Below are positions 24,501 to 52,304 of a stretch of DNA of 64,000 nt, piece by piece. Under the pieces are notes generated by a model. The model had not been told where the DNA came from. It did no database searches and was given only the letters and a program-made list of their open reading frames with translations. Position numbers and translations under genes: made by a program. The DNA is from Membranipora membranacea (taxonomy: Eukaryota; Bryozoa; Gymnolaemata; Cheilostomatida; Membraniporidae). The number at the start of each line of letters is the position of its first letter. Positions within the stretch are counted from its first letter, which is position 1. The stretch is from contig OU612071.1 of the NCBI GenBank assembly GCA_914767715.1, positions 9,531,493-9,595,492 of the forward strand, written 5' to 3'.

Positions 24501-24594
24501 CATATACACCTTTTAACCTTTCTCCTCTATTGGATTGTTCATCATTGTCATCTAAGGACTCTGAGTAAGCATCGTTATTGTATCTGTGAGCCAT
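12438..24594 (-). CDS. Class A scavenger-receptor-like type II membrane protein (left copy, 5 exons)
   Basis: Five exons splice in consistent phase: 24594-24429, 14967-14767, 13139-13048, 12885-12780 and 12539-12438 (junction phases 1, 1, 0, 1, final 1). The product has a cytosolic tail of about 55 residues with YESV and YAVP, one transmembrane helix, then a stalk of about 110 residues with heptad-like segments and sequons NTT, NIT, NVS and NHS. Mammalian class A scavenger receptors (MSR1, MARCO) share tail, helix, coiled stalk and terminal SRCR; the analogy is inferred from layout. No SRCR exon is seen on this side, and the donor after exon 4 is GG rather than GT, so the copy may be defective. 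The long intron 1 holds the piggyBac element at 16,150-23,328. Exon 1 and the transmembrane exon have mirror copies in the right arm. Confidence 0.7.
12780..12885 (-). CDS. Left receptor gene, stalk exon 4 (donor damaged)
   Basis: Acceptor TTTCAG precedes 12885. The exon reads IQQIQEDKLLRENYQLYITS followed by a segment with the sequon NIT, a likely coiled coil, and ends GAATGAGG in phase 1. The expected donor is GG at 12779-12778; the mirror copy at 47,917-47,918 has GT. Read-through would add about 30 residues before a stop at about 12,690. Confidence 0.65.
13048..13139 (-). CDS. Left receptor gene, stalk exon 3
   Basis: Acceptor ATATTACAG precedes 13139 and donor GTGAGT follows 13048. The 92-nt exon enters in phase 1 and leaves in phase 0, encoding LDVESLQRQSLILDDRITNT then TSVLYTQDEA, with sequon NTT and spaced hydrophobics suited to a coiled stalk. 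The right arm lacks it; a deletion there joins sequence matching about 14,280 to sequence matching about 12,840. Confidence 0.65.
13600..13636. repeat. 14-bp inverted repeat
   Basis: CAATTGCATTCCTT and its exact reverse complement flank a 5-nt loop. No further role is visible. It lies in the left-arm segment deleted from the right arm. Confidence 0.7.
14767..14967 (-). CDS. Left receptor gene, transmembrane exon 2
   Basis: The 201-nt exon is bounded by acceptor ACACAGCAG and donor GTGAGT, phase 1 at both ends. It joins exon 1 as RRRQ-GPDVQETYP and contains YDKRC followed by the helix VLILLLISILALLASCAAL, then INELGDRIDQIGKQTAQAQ, a heptad-like start to the stalk. Basic residues before the helix and none directly after support a type II orientation. 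The mirror exon is at 47,230-47,430; the predicted residues differ at 5 of 67 positions. Confidence 0.8.
15380..15794. other. Left-arm-only intron 1 sequence
   Basis: Between two stretches that match the right arm, this 0.4 kb has no counterpart there; the right arm has 2.8 kb of unrelated LINE-bearing sequence instead. It includes a short ATA-rich tract at about 15,764-15,785 and no coding sequence. Confidence 0.5.
18429..19011 (-). pseudogene. piggyBac transposase exon 7, internally deleted (left copy)
   Basis: The acceptor TTGACAG precedes 19,011. The frame opens TPALTPRPET in a proline-rich linker, then HPNITVSDILNAVW, and meets the same in-frame TAG as the right copy after HPNI. The sequence continues to MKIW near 18,632 and then jumps into the C-terminal cysteine-rich segment (CKTRCLPARYENP, PDCRACSVIKNG, NVPLCHDKCFEAYH), which is the zinc-finger tail typical of piggyBac transposases. 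The deletion removes all three catalytic aspartates, so the copy is inactive. Confidence 0.8.
19072..19087. repeat. C16 homopolymer
   Basis: A run of 16 C lies in the intron just upstream of exon 7 of the left piggyBac. The mirror run of 17 G is at 39,611-39,627, so the tract existed before the duplication and has kept nearly the same length. Confidence 0.9.
19473..19544 (-). pseudogene. piggyBac transposase exon 6 (left copy)
   Basis: Acceptor TTTTACAG precedes 19,544; the 24-codon exon reads PPVPTPRSMPSLLSDQAISR then PITQ. The donor is CAG followed by GCAACT, a GC-AG type site shared with the right copy. The frame is open. Confidence 0.6.
21080..21184 (-). pseudogene. piggyBac transposase exon 5 (left copy, decayed)
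   Basis: The 105-nt counterpart of right exon 37,508-37,612. It begins APVPAPRRSLIS and then meets a TAA. The donor has changed from GTAAAT to ATAACA, so this exon can no longer be spliced normally. Confidence 0.65.
21579..21719 (-). pseudogene. piggyBac transposase exon 4 (left copy)
   Basis: Acceptor TTTGTAG and donor GTATAA bound 47 open codons (AKANEASCSRRLIQPKKKSK, and later LRFRDTQAAPKK), very basic and probably part of the N-terminal DNA-binding or nuclear-targeting region. It is 13 codons shorter than the right-arm exon. The acceptor AG is preceded by T here and by A in the right copy. Confidence 0.65.
22890..22973 (-). pseudogene. piggyBac transposase exon 1 with start codon (left copy)
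   Basis: An 84-nt exon starts with ATG at 22,973 and ends at donor GTAAGT. It reads MASKFHHDDKDLQLFF then an acidic run TDSDSEADSESE, the acidic N-terminus common in piggyBac transposases. The right copy has lost the ATG. The exon ends in phase 0, matching every later exon. Confidence 0.7.
23333..24428. other. Left receptor gene intron 1, exon-proximal part
   Basis: This is sequence between the piggyBac end and exon 1. The part nearest the element (about 23,340-23,430) matches the right arm around 32,340-32,560; about 23,430-24,420 has no obvious right-arm equivalent and may be an insertion. No coding feature is recognised. Confidence 0.4.
24429..24594 (-). CDS. Left receptor gene, exon 1 (cytosolic tail)
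   Basis: ATG at 24,594 opens 55 codons plus one base, ending at donor GTAGGT (phase 1). The exon begins MAHRYNNDAYSESLDDNDEQ and ends with VYESVSRKQ and HVYAVPARRRQ. It is hydrophilic with no signal peptide, as expected for the cytosolic tail of a type II protein. The right-arm exon has the same length and differs at 12 of 55 residues, but both tyrosine motifs and the basic end are conserved. Confidence 0.75.
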
Positions 24595-25925
24595 GTGACA
24601 ACCATGGGGGGGGGGGGGTACAGGGCTATCCTATTAGATAGAACAAAAAATATATCAGTAACAACTTGTAACCACCCTAAACGGTATAATAACCTTACTA
24701 TGCAAACCATTCCTCCACCGAATTACCACCAAAAGCGTACATATTTGCTTAACAAAAAGTAAATAGTACTATGATTTGAAGGCGAAAACTGGCTATATCA
24801 TATTTCACTGACTTAAACAGTTGCCTGTCTGTGGAAAAAATTCAATTGTGTTGATTGGTGTAGAAATGAATATCACAGAATAAGGATCTTACGTGACTTG
24901 CTGGTCGTAATATCAGACTGCTCGTCCTTTGGTCCGAATTATTTATGTGCATATTTCTTTTATCAGCCTTAACTTGACTTTATCGTGCCAAAATGTTCTT
25001 ATCTAGATTTAACAATGAAAAGTGTAAATAAAAAACATCCAATAGGAGACCAGCACTGCACTGAATACGCACTGGTGATGAAATATTTATAGGACTTTGT
25101 GGACATTTTGAGTCATGAAACAAATAAATGCTAGGAGATAATGTTGATAACGGTGAAGCAGTGGCAGTGGCTTGATTGATGATTGGTTGGTAAGGTTTGC
25201 AAGATTTTCAAAGTAACACTCCGATCTCTGGTTGCTCAATACCCTGGGAATCAAGGTCTTATCTGCATACTAGATGGTGTTGGATATTGATGTGTGCTTT
25301 CGGAGCGCTCAAGAGCCACTAGGCCAGCTGTGGGCAACCTGTGGCCTTATAGCTGGCGAGGCCTTATGAGTAATAATTTGCGGCCCTTTTTGTGGCCTTA
25401 TGTCTGTGATGATGATTACATATTTATTAGTATTCCCTTACGTTTATGTCAAACCCTTGTCTTTTGAAAAAAAAGGTAAAGGTGTCGTGTCAAGACTGCT
25501 GCTGTACCCTTCTGTAAGCCCAATTCATAGTTGGGATTTCATAATATTCACCATTCTGCATTATGCATAATATAGCTTTACATGGTAGCATATAAAGGTG
25601 ATTCCCAAGCCATAATTTACAAAGCATCATTACAGTACTGGTGTAGACTTCTCTCAAAAGAACTTCAATGTGAAAAACAAACCCATAACAGATGAAAACC
25701 AACATGTCCTTTTCTAACTCTTGGATATTGAAATTACATCGTTCTAAAAAATTAAAGTGCTTAAAGTTTTTTCAAAATTGTAATTTTTAACAAACACTGA
25801 AGATTTGTAACAAAAGTTTTTGCGTCACAAGTGCTTTAGAATTTTTGCTGTAATGTTCAAGACTGCCTTCATGTGTCATGCATATAGGAAAATTTCACCT
25901 CGTCTTTTTCCCAACCACTTGAAAC
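24595..25925. other. 5' flank of left receptor gene, mirrored in right arm
   Basis: The two receptor genes start head to head, so this flank and its mirror (about 30,590-31,881) should contain their promoters. I see no clear TATA or initiator. A G-run lies at about 24,606-24,618. Sequence CAGCTGTGGGCAACCTGTGG near 25,328 resembles a hAT terminus and is kept in the mirror arm near 31,150-31,175. Confidence 0.4.
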
Positions 25926-27561
25926 CAAGGAGTTTGAAAAAGGAGTGGAAACGGCCTCTCATTTCAAATTGTTGTTTGTCTCCACTGGTAATTGTCCTCT
26001 CTTTATCAGCAAAGGTTTTTCATGACCACAGCCAATCAGAGCAGAGACTGCAGAGAGCGACTTCCTGCCAAAAAGAAGTACAACTTGAGTTGCTGTAATA
26101 ATTCTGATGAACTGTCCAATCAGCAAGAGTGTCATAAACGCCTCCCTCCCTAAACACGCTTTTATTATACAAGCATCATAGATTTCATCAAGCCATTAAT
26201 ACATGTGTTACTGTTTTTGTTGTGTAGCAATACTTTAAGGCCCTCCCACTTTTCATTACGTGGAGGGTTACTTCAGCGTCATGCGGATTTACGCCCATGT
26301 ACATTGGCTATTCGCTCCAACATCTATGTTTTTTATATGTTATCATTAAGGGCATAAAAGCCCGTGCACAGCACTTTTATGCCAGTTCTTATCCTCAATT
26401 CGAACTCACTACAACTCTCACACTTTACTCTACTATTAATTCCTATGCGCTAGCTACGCAGAATTGACTAGAAACAGTAAGAAAGCACAAGTTGATATTA
26501 GCACTAAATAACTACCGATATTAATTCCTATGCGCTAGCAACGCAGAATTAATACGGCACAAGTTCAATTAGCATAAACAATGCACAAGTCGTAGTGACG
26601 ACTCTCCATACGCACATGTTTGAATCAGTCTCACTCAAGTCATCTCATGCACCAGTTGTGTATTAAGTCAATAACCAGCTCTGCAGTCTTACTCTAGAAC
26701 ACAGGCACATGTTAATCCCAGTCAACAGAACCCTCAAAATCTTTATATATATTAATCAGCATTTGGCTAAGTTAGACCAGGAATAGGAGTTATCCTCTCT
26801 CGACGCACCGGTCAGATAACTCACACTTCAGCCTATTCAGTCTTTACTCAAGTCAGTTTGTGCGATTACAATAAGAGCATAGTTGTGAAATCCCATTTAT
26901 CAAGATGGGTTCTATTGCAAATTTCCTAAAACGTTTGAACCTCTTGAAAAGAAACTAAACTAAGTAGCAGAGAGATACTCAGGTATAGTCCATGTTTCAA
27001 ACTATAGTCTAGTTTTACCTGGGACTCCAAAGCCCCTGCTACTCATATGAGAAGGGAAAGTTTCACTGCAGACATGGCCATACATTTGCCTCATAATTTG
27101 GTAATCAATGGCGGTTTTCATCAGTCAAACGTGGTATGTTATGCCTCCCATTGTCACTTAGGTGTTAGGAAGGGCTTATTTAAGTACTTTCACTACTTTT
27201 ATCTGGTCTAAGTTCCTCACATGGTTTTTAATTTGATTTATTTTCAGTCGCTCTATCCCCCATCAAACATTTGCATTGGAATTATAACTCAATACCCTGC
27301 AAAAGTGGTTACTATATTACTAGCTATGTCTCATCTACACTTGTGGTGATTTACATCATGATATATTGTCTTTGGGTGTCTGAATATACCATTGAGTAAA
27401 CATGTCAAATATTTTAATAATTTTCAACTGGAGACAGACATATAAAAAGACATAGGACTTAAATGAATTTTAATGGAGGGACCATATTAGTGCAACCCTT
27501 GAAACAGCCTTGTTAAGTCACAGGCTACATTTCGTTTCCACTCCCTCTCTGTAACTCCCTG
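25926..27561. mobile_element. hAT-like element present only in left arm (1.6 kb)
   Basis: The mirror sequence in the right arm (near 30,585-30,600) runs without this insert. Ends are CAAGGAGTT...GGAGTGGAAACG on the left and, inverted, CAGGGAGTTACAGAGAGG with GGAGTGGAAACG on the right, a terminal inverted repeat of about 29 bp starting with the CA-G typical of hAT. No transposase frame is present. No clean 8-bp target duplication is visible; about 9 bp of target seems replaced. Internal hairpins include GGCATAAAAG/CTTTTATGCC near 26,350-26,383 and a twice-used TATGCGCTAGC unit near 26,440 and 26,530. Confidence 0.65.
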
Positions 27562-28483
27562 TTGTAACTGTAACATAATGTCACAAAACTTCAGAAGATT
27601 AGACAAATGTTTTAGTTTTTTGTGTGATCTTATGCATTCAGGTTGGTAGCGAAAAGTTTACATGTTACAAATGCTCCAGAAACTTGGCTGAAATGTTCCA
27701 GAGTGCCTTTCATCTGACAAGCAAAGTTTCCTCTTGCTCTTTGCTCATCCACTTGAAACTTAAAGTATAATTTTATCTTAATGTCACAAAACTTCAGAAG
27801 ATAAGATAAATATTTGTATACTACCCAAAAACCGATGCATGTGATAGTCAGGCACTCACTTATGATAAAGTTATGTCTGATTCGTGGTAAGGCAAGAGAC
27901 AAGCACTCCCTTGAGACTTTCACATTAAAATGCAAGTAATGAGAGTTACCTTCTCATAAGGAAGGCACTTATTCCATTATCGAAAATTCATACCAGTCTG
28001 AGAGAGCTTTATTATCAGAAACTGCTTGACTATAACATGCATTGGTCCTTGGGAGGTCTTTGGGTAGTCTGAAGTACTTCATTTGACCTAATGCTAGTCA
28101 ATGTTTTTTGCAACTTAATGTACCACAGCTTTAATTCACACACGTTCTCATGAAGTATGTTTGTACAAAATATATTGAGCCAAAATGTACCTCACAATCC
28201 GTTGCTTGAAAGATATGTGTGGCCTTTGGATTGGAGCATGCTCAAAATTAGACCCTTTACATAATAGGTTGCCCATCCATGCGTAGGCCATCAAAACAAA
28301 GGCAGAGCTCCTACACATGAGTCGTTCATAAATGCAAAACACTCAGTTGATCACAGTCGATTAAGGTGAATGTTAGTCTAAGAAGTTGTCTTTTCCTATT
28401 GTTGAACTTGGGTGAGTTATTTACAAAACAGATTTATCACCCGATGTGTTTTATTCATTGTGACGGTAATAAGCCATTAAATG
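27562..28483. repeat. Inner left arm with internal repeat
   Basis: This mirrors 29,653-30,590. The motif ATGTCACAAAACTTCAGAAG occurs twice in the same orientation, near 27,580 and 27,783, and likewise twice inverted in the right arm, so the small duplication predates the inversion. The innermost 120 bp corresponds to part of the LINE remnant described at 29,044-29,800. No gene is supported. Confidence 0.55.
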
Positions 28484-29652
28484 GAAGCCTGTCTCAAGCT
28501 TATCCTAAAAGACCTGTTAGATGCAGGGAAATTTTTTTGGTCTGTTGATCATCACAACCTCCTTGTTACAACATGGCGATAATATGGTTACAAGATGTGC
28601 CATATGAGTGCATGTTTTTAAACTGGATCATCATTCTTTTGTCACTATCAATTTTTCCGGCTGTGTTTTTAGCAATAAGCCGCCTATTGAGCATTTTTGA
28701 ACAAATATTATTATTGCGATCAGCATGAAAAACTACCAGAAACAACAGTCAAAGCCTAAATTGTAAATGGAAGTCATAAGATGGATGGGGAGGGGGAGCT
28801 GCCACCGGACAAAAATATATAACATATGTTAGAATTCAGAAGCACAAAAGCTGTCTCTCACCCAAGGTACTCTCTACTAAGCCTTGTTGGGGAACCTCCC
28901 AAACCAAAAACATAACCGCATGACATGGCTACTCTTGTCTTGTCTTGTGTTTTAGAAGGGGTTGGCCGAGGTAACTTGGATCAACCTGGGTTCAGGTCTC
29001 AGGGACCCATAGAACTCAAGCCTTCCATAAAACAAAGTTCAATCTAGCATCGTTGTTCAAAACGCCCCGGAATTCGAATTAATCGGAGCAAGTCTGAAAC
29101 GGTGATGCACGTTGGCTTACCTGCCCCCTTTAGGAGGGATTGACCAAAAGTTTGCTGCCTCGCTTGTTTGTAGAATCGATATGAGGTTACAAAGTGAAGG
29201 ACGCTGTCTTTGTCTTGAACACATTTTGGGCAGTCTATTTCATCTGTTAGCTTGAGTTTTCGCAGGTGTACCTTGAATGGCCCGTGACCAGTTACAACTG
29301 ATATGAGGTAATTGATCTCTGAGCGCCCAAAGCAGAGGAGCCCAGTTTCAAATCTAAGATTCAGTTCACTCATGAATGATTTAATATGATTACCACGTTT
29401 ACAACTTTTCCAATAAATAATTTTCTAATCCATCACCCACTCTTTGATTCCAAGCTTTATAACTGATTGGGTTATAGGGGGTGCCGGTTCTTGGCCATTA
29501 GCCAGCATTTCCATGGATGCCAATGTGTCCTGGTACCCAAATGACCTTGATTCTATTTCTACGTCCAAGTAATTTTAGCTTATTTCGGCATTCTAAGACC
29601 ATTTTTGAAGTGTTTATTTGTGATTTAAGCGCATGCGTTGCAGCCTGGCTAT
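28484..29652. other. Unpaired centre of the inverted duplication
   Basis: The arms stop matching just after AAGCCATTAAATG on the left (28,483) and before its mirror at 29,653. The 1,169-bp centre has no partner. Its right part is the 3' portion of a LINE; the left part (28,484-29,040) holds nothing I recognise. Confidence 0.7.
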
Positions 29653-29800
29653 CATTTAATGGCTTATTACCGTCACAATGAATAAAACACATCGGGTGAT
29701 AACTCTGTTTTGTAAATAACCCACCCAAGTTCAACAATAGGAGAAGACAACTTCTTAGCCTAACATACACCCTGATTGACTGTGATCAACTGAGTGTATT
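29044..29800 (-). pseudogene. LINE 3' fragment with RNase H domain remnant
   Basis: Minus-strand reading includes DSQAATHALKSQINTSK then VIWVPGHIGIHGNA, the C-terminal half of an RNase H domain as in I/Jockey-group LINEs, and further downstream VTGHGPFKVHLRKLKL and CPKCVQDKDSVLHFV, the usual TGHG...HL...CxxC tail after the RNase H. Several stops and frame changes intervene, so it is dead. The inversion breakpoint (29,653) cuts inside this domain: the left arm carries only the upstream part. Confidence 0.7.
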
Positions 29801-31881
29801 GCATTCATGAACGACTCATCTGCAGGAGCTCTGCCTTTGTTTTGATGGCCTACGCATTGATGGGCAACCTATTTATGTAAAGGGTCAAATTTTGAGCAGG
29901 CTCCAATTAAAAGGCCACCACATATCTTTCAAGCAACAGATTGTGGCGTATATTTTGGCTCAATATATTTTGTACAAACATACTTCATGAAATCGTGTGT
30001 GAATTAAAACTGTGGTACATTAAGTTGCAAAAAAACATTGACTAGCATTAGCCTTAATGAAGTACTTCAGACTGCCCAAAGACCACCCAAGGACCAATGC
30101 ATGTTATAGTCAAGCAGTTTCTGATGATAAAGCTCTCTCAGACTGGTATGAATTTTCGATGATGGGATAAGTGCCTTCCTTATGAGGAGGTAACTCTCAT
30201 TCTTTGCATTTTAATGTGACAGTCTCAAGGGAGTGCTTGTTTCTTGTCTTACCACGAATCAGACATAAGTTTATCATAAGTGAGTGCCTGACTATCACAT
30301 GCATTGGTCTTTGGGTAGCGTTTAAATATTTATCTTATCTTCTGAAGTTTTGTGACATTAAGATAAAATTATAATTTAAGTTTTAAGTGGTTGAGCAAAG
30401 AGCAAGAGGAAACTCATATTTGCTTGTCAAATGAAAGGCACTCCGGAAAATTTCAGCCAAGATTCCAGCCAGAGCATATGTAACATGTAAACTTTTCGTT
30501 ACCAATCTGAATGCATAAGATCACACAAAAAACCAAAATATTTGTCTAATCTTCTGAAGTTTTGTGACATTATGTTACAGTTACAATTAATCTAAGTTTC
30601 AAGTGGTTGGGAAAAAGGCAAGGTGAAAATATTCCTATATGCATGACACATGAAGGCACTCTTGAACATTGCGGCAAAAATTCTAAAACACTTTTGACAT
30701 GAAAACTTTTGTTACAAATTTTCGGTGCTTGTTAAAAATTACAATTTTGAAAAAACTTTAAGCACTTTAATATGTAATTTCAATATCCAAGAGTTAGGAA
30801 AGGACATGTTGGTTTTCATCTGTTATGGTTCTGTTTTTCACATTGAAGCTCCTTCGAGAGAAGTCTACACCAGTACCTGTAATGATGCTTTGTAAATTAT
30901 GGCTTGGGAATCACCTTTATATGCTAACATGTAAAGCTATATTATGGATAATGCAGAATAGTGAATATTATGAAATCTCAACTATGAATTGGGTTTACAG
31001 AAGGGTACAGCAGCAGTCTTGTCACACCACCTTTACCTTTTTTTTCAAAAGACAAGGGTTTGACATAAACGGAAGGGAATACAAATAAATATTTAATCAT
31101 CTTCACAGACATAGGGCCTCAAAATATTACTCATTATCCTTCGCCAGCTATGAGGCCACAGGTTGCCCACAGCTGGCCTATGGGCTCTTGAGCGCTCCGA
31201 AAGCACACATCAATATCCAACAGCACCTAGTATGCAGACAAGACCTTGATTCCCAGGGTATTTAGCAACCAGAGATCAAAGTGTTACTTTGAAAATCTTG
31301 CAAACCTTACCAACCAATCATCAATCAAGCCTTTGCCACTGCTTCACCTTTATCAACATTTATCTTTTAGCATTTATTTGTTTCATGACTCAAAATGTCC
31401 ACAAATTCATAAAAATATTTCATCGCCAGTGCTGGTTTCTCATTGGATGTGTTTTATTTACACTTTTCATTATTAAATCTAGATAAGAAATCTTTTGGCA
31501 AGGCAAGGTCAGGTTTAAGCTGAAGAAGGAAGTACGCACTTAAATAATTCGGACCTAAGGACAAGCAGTCAGATATCTCGACCAACTAGTCACGTAAGAT
31601 CCTTATTCTGTGATATTCATTTGTAATTTTAACATATTTGATTTTTTTCTACAGATAGGCAACTGTCCAAGTCAGTGAAACACGTACCAGCAAGTTTTCG
31701 CCTTCAAATCATAGTATCTACTTTTTGTGAAGCAATGCATGTGCGATTTTGGTGGTATTTCGGACAGGAGTTGTTTCCATAACTAGATTATTCAATGGTT
31801 GTGGGTTGCTACTAATTGCTTTTGCTGCTATATTTATTGTTCTATCGAATAGGAGAACACTGCACACCCCAAGGCTGTCAC

Positions 31882-49690
<17,809 letters not shown>

Positions 49691-50700
49691 ACATCACAGA
49701 AAACCTCAGGAACAATCAAAATCCCTGATGAAACTTGCTATAAGTTTATATAACATCTAAAATCAAATTGTTTACAACAATTCAAATCTCCATACATATT
49801 TGCTGTTGGCTAAATGTCTGCTCTAGGATATTCTTACATCATATTTTGATTGGTTTATCATACATAAATAACATGAATTTTCTACAAGGGTTCTCTATTT
49901 AGATTGCATTCAGCTGCAAGCTTAACCTCAACACAAATATCAACCACCACAATTTTCGAATCAGGTCAATAAAGCGGTATGTGGATGGATGAATAACAGT
50001 TGTATGTACAACTGTGTTATACTGGTCTACTTAGTTATCTCCTTTACTATTTAGTGCCACTGGCACTGACACAAAAATACACCTATATTACATAATATAC
50101 ACATAACAGAATCACCTTATGTATTATGATATTGTTTTATGCAATTCGAATTTAAAATATAAGTCAACTGTACTCTTATTTAGACCCAGCCAAACAGTTG
50201 ATACCCCAATTTCATGATTTTTATCCATGCTCATTATTCAGGGCATTTTTTCTACAAACTACTCCATTGCAACGATTTCTCGAAATTGTTCTGTAGTTGG
50301 TTTTAAAAGTCTTATCTCATCATAATTATCATATTATTTTTATTCTGGTTAAAATAAAAATTATGTATTGTTAAAACTCAAATTCTGTTGCTGCTATCCT
50401 GAGCAAACAATGTTGTAGCAAACAAATCATTCTAATAAAAGCGACAACATTTGATAATTAGACAGATAAGATTCAAAGTGACTATTGTCACATACTTGCC
50501 AAACAATAGGGATTATGAGAAACTGCACTCAAATCATGCAATATCACACATATTGGTCACCGTTACACCAGCAAAGCAGTCTGTATTATCATCACCAGCC
50601 AGATGAACATATGATGAGACCCTGATCCTTGTTTGTTTGTTCGCGGCCAAGACAGGGTAAAGTGTTCAAGTCAGAACAATCAGGAAATACCTAGTTTTGA
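49691..50700. other. 3' flank of the right receptor gene
   Basis: This should include the 3' untranslated region; an AATAAA occurs near 49,967, within TCAATAAAGC, and could be a polyadenylation signal. Otherwise AT-rich and without recognisable genes. Confidence 0.4.
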
Positions 50701-50704
50701 GCTG

Positions 50705-50838
50705 TATTCAAGTGACAACCTATGATAGTAAGCGAGGAAGAATACCAGTTCAATCTCAATCAGGCTGTGCAAGCATAGAAGGTGGAAGTTCTCTGAGAAT
50801 TAGAGGAAGAGGGAATGGTATTTTATTTTAGTTACTCA
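50705..50838 (+). CDS. Possible IPT/TIG-domain exon fragment
   Basis: A short open frame reads TTYDSKRGRIPVQSQSGCAS then IEGGSSLRIRGRGNG, resembling the start of an IPT/TIG domain (PxxGxxxGGTxLTIxGxGF), as found in plexins and fibrocystin-like proteins. It stops at about 50,838 (TAG), though a donor-like GTATTT just after GGGAATG could end the exon earlier. No neighbouring exon is identified. It may be a lone pseudo-exon. Confidence 0.3.
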
Positions 50839-50839
50839 T

Positions 50840-52290
50840 CACATCCATAAACATCGCACATCCTCAACTTTTTTTGAGATCTTTTTTTTTTTTGGCTTTG
50901 GTGAGAGCATGATTCTGCAACGGTCTATATGCTTAAGAGCATTGCTGCTTGTGTGTTGAGTCAATTTTGTCAACTCCAATTGCTAAATAAAAATATAAAA
51001 ATAATTGTAGTGACAGAGGATTAGTAAATATTAGGCAGTTTCTGTTGTTTGTTTTTCTCAAGAGATTCTGACATCTGTCATTTCATCCGCTGTAATCCGG
51101 TCTGCAGGTTAGGACTGGGCGTAAGATATTCATAGCTGTATATCTTCAGTTGCAGGGCGATGTATTCACATAATGTAGGTTAGATTGAGCTATTTTTCCA
51201 GCATCTAAACTGACAATTCAGGTACAGCTGTTTTGGATTTTTGATAGCTGGCGGAAGGGCAGACTCTTTTGCATTAGTCCTTTAGTGCTCTAAAATTTAG
51301 GGATGAACGATAGATGAATGTAGCGTGGGCTGACATGATTGTGATCCTAAGGCCTACTGTAGTCCTAGTAAAACGCTAAAGGAAGAAGGTAGCATCAGCT
51401 ATGCCTGCTAAACAGTAAATCAGATTCACTTCCACTTCATCTCGATAGGTATTTCCATTGACCTGGCATTAACTCTCTTTCACTATTGTCCCATGCTTCA
51501 AATGAGTGGTCCACTCCCATATCGAATGATGAATGCTTACGATTTCCATGATGAAAAAAATATGGAAAAGATGTGCCGCGGCCGAGATTTAGACCCAGGC
51601 CTCCTGCATCGAAGTCATCTTCTGCATGTGCACTATCCATTCATCTGCCTTATGCCTCCAATAAGAATCAAAATGGTTCCTGAATTCGAATAAATAAATG
51701 CGAACCAATGCAGAAGTCAACCCAAATGCTAATCCCATGTATCGACTAGCCCTAAAACCGATGTCACTTCGACATATTGAAATGTAGTGATTCCCACCCA
51801 ACAGCCCATCTTTCAAATATATATGTATATATATGTTGTATATGTGCTTTTGTTGTTTGTTGCATACATTGCCAGCTCACAACTTAATGATGGTGGCCAC
51901 ATTTGCAGCTTAATTGGGTTATGTTTTTTGGAGTAATCTCCTTTGATTTTTTACAGATGAGACCATTCTTTTGCAAAGTTTTATATAAGCCATAGAGGAA
52001 ACAGATGAGACTTTTTCCTGTAAGAACTCCTTGGTTTCAGCTAACTACAATTGATCTTCGTATTCGGTAATCCCAAAAATTGAGTTATATGCCGAAATAA
52101 AAAAGTTCCCGAAAATCTTTATTTTTAATACAATTGAAATTAAATAATAATGCATTAAAATATAAAAACTTGATCAATCACAATGAAATACAGTGTGGGG
52201 AAGGGAGGTTACTTGAAATAAACAGCTATAAATGTTTTGCAAAATAATTCCATATCTATATAATGTTATTGTAATGAATATAGAATTCTT
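50840..52290. other. Intergenic sequence with weak SINE-like segment
   Basis: No gene is supported. Near 51,570-51,650 the minus strand has CCTGGGTCTAAATCTCGGCC, loosely like a tRNA B box, preceded by a poor A-box match, so a degraded tRNA-derived SINE is possible. A TATATG repeat lies at about 51,818-51,842. Confidence 0.35.
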
Positions 52291-52304
52291 TTGTATGAAT
52301 CCGC

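Larger units (their letters stand above)
12680..28483. repeat. Left arm of giant inverted duplication
   Basis: The reverse complement of this interval aligns in order with 29,653-48,015. Paired landmarks include the transmembrane exons (14,767-14,967 with 47,230-47,430), piggyBac ends (16,150 with 43,671; 23,328 with 32,559), exon 1 (24,429-24,594 with 31,882-32,047), and the innermost AAGCCATTAAATG (ending 28,483; mirror at 29,653). Counted by eye, the encoded residues of exon 1 differ at 12 of 55 positions and of the transmembrane exon at 5 of 67. The arms are diverged paralogous copies, not an exact hairpin. Arm-specific insertions and deletions give them different lengths. Confidence 0.9.

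Noticed and set aside
26115-27500. Transposase gene within the left-arm hAT-like element
   Set aside because: No frame longer than about 60 codons with hAT motifs was visible; the element appears non-autonomous.
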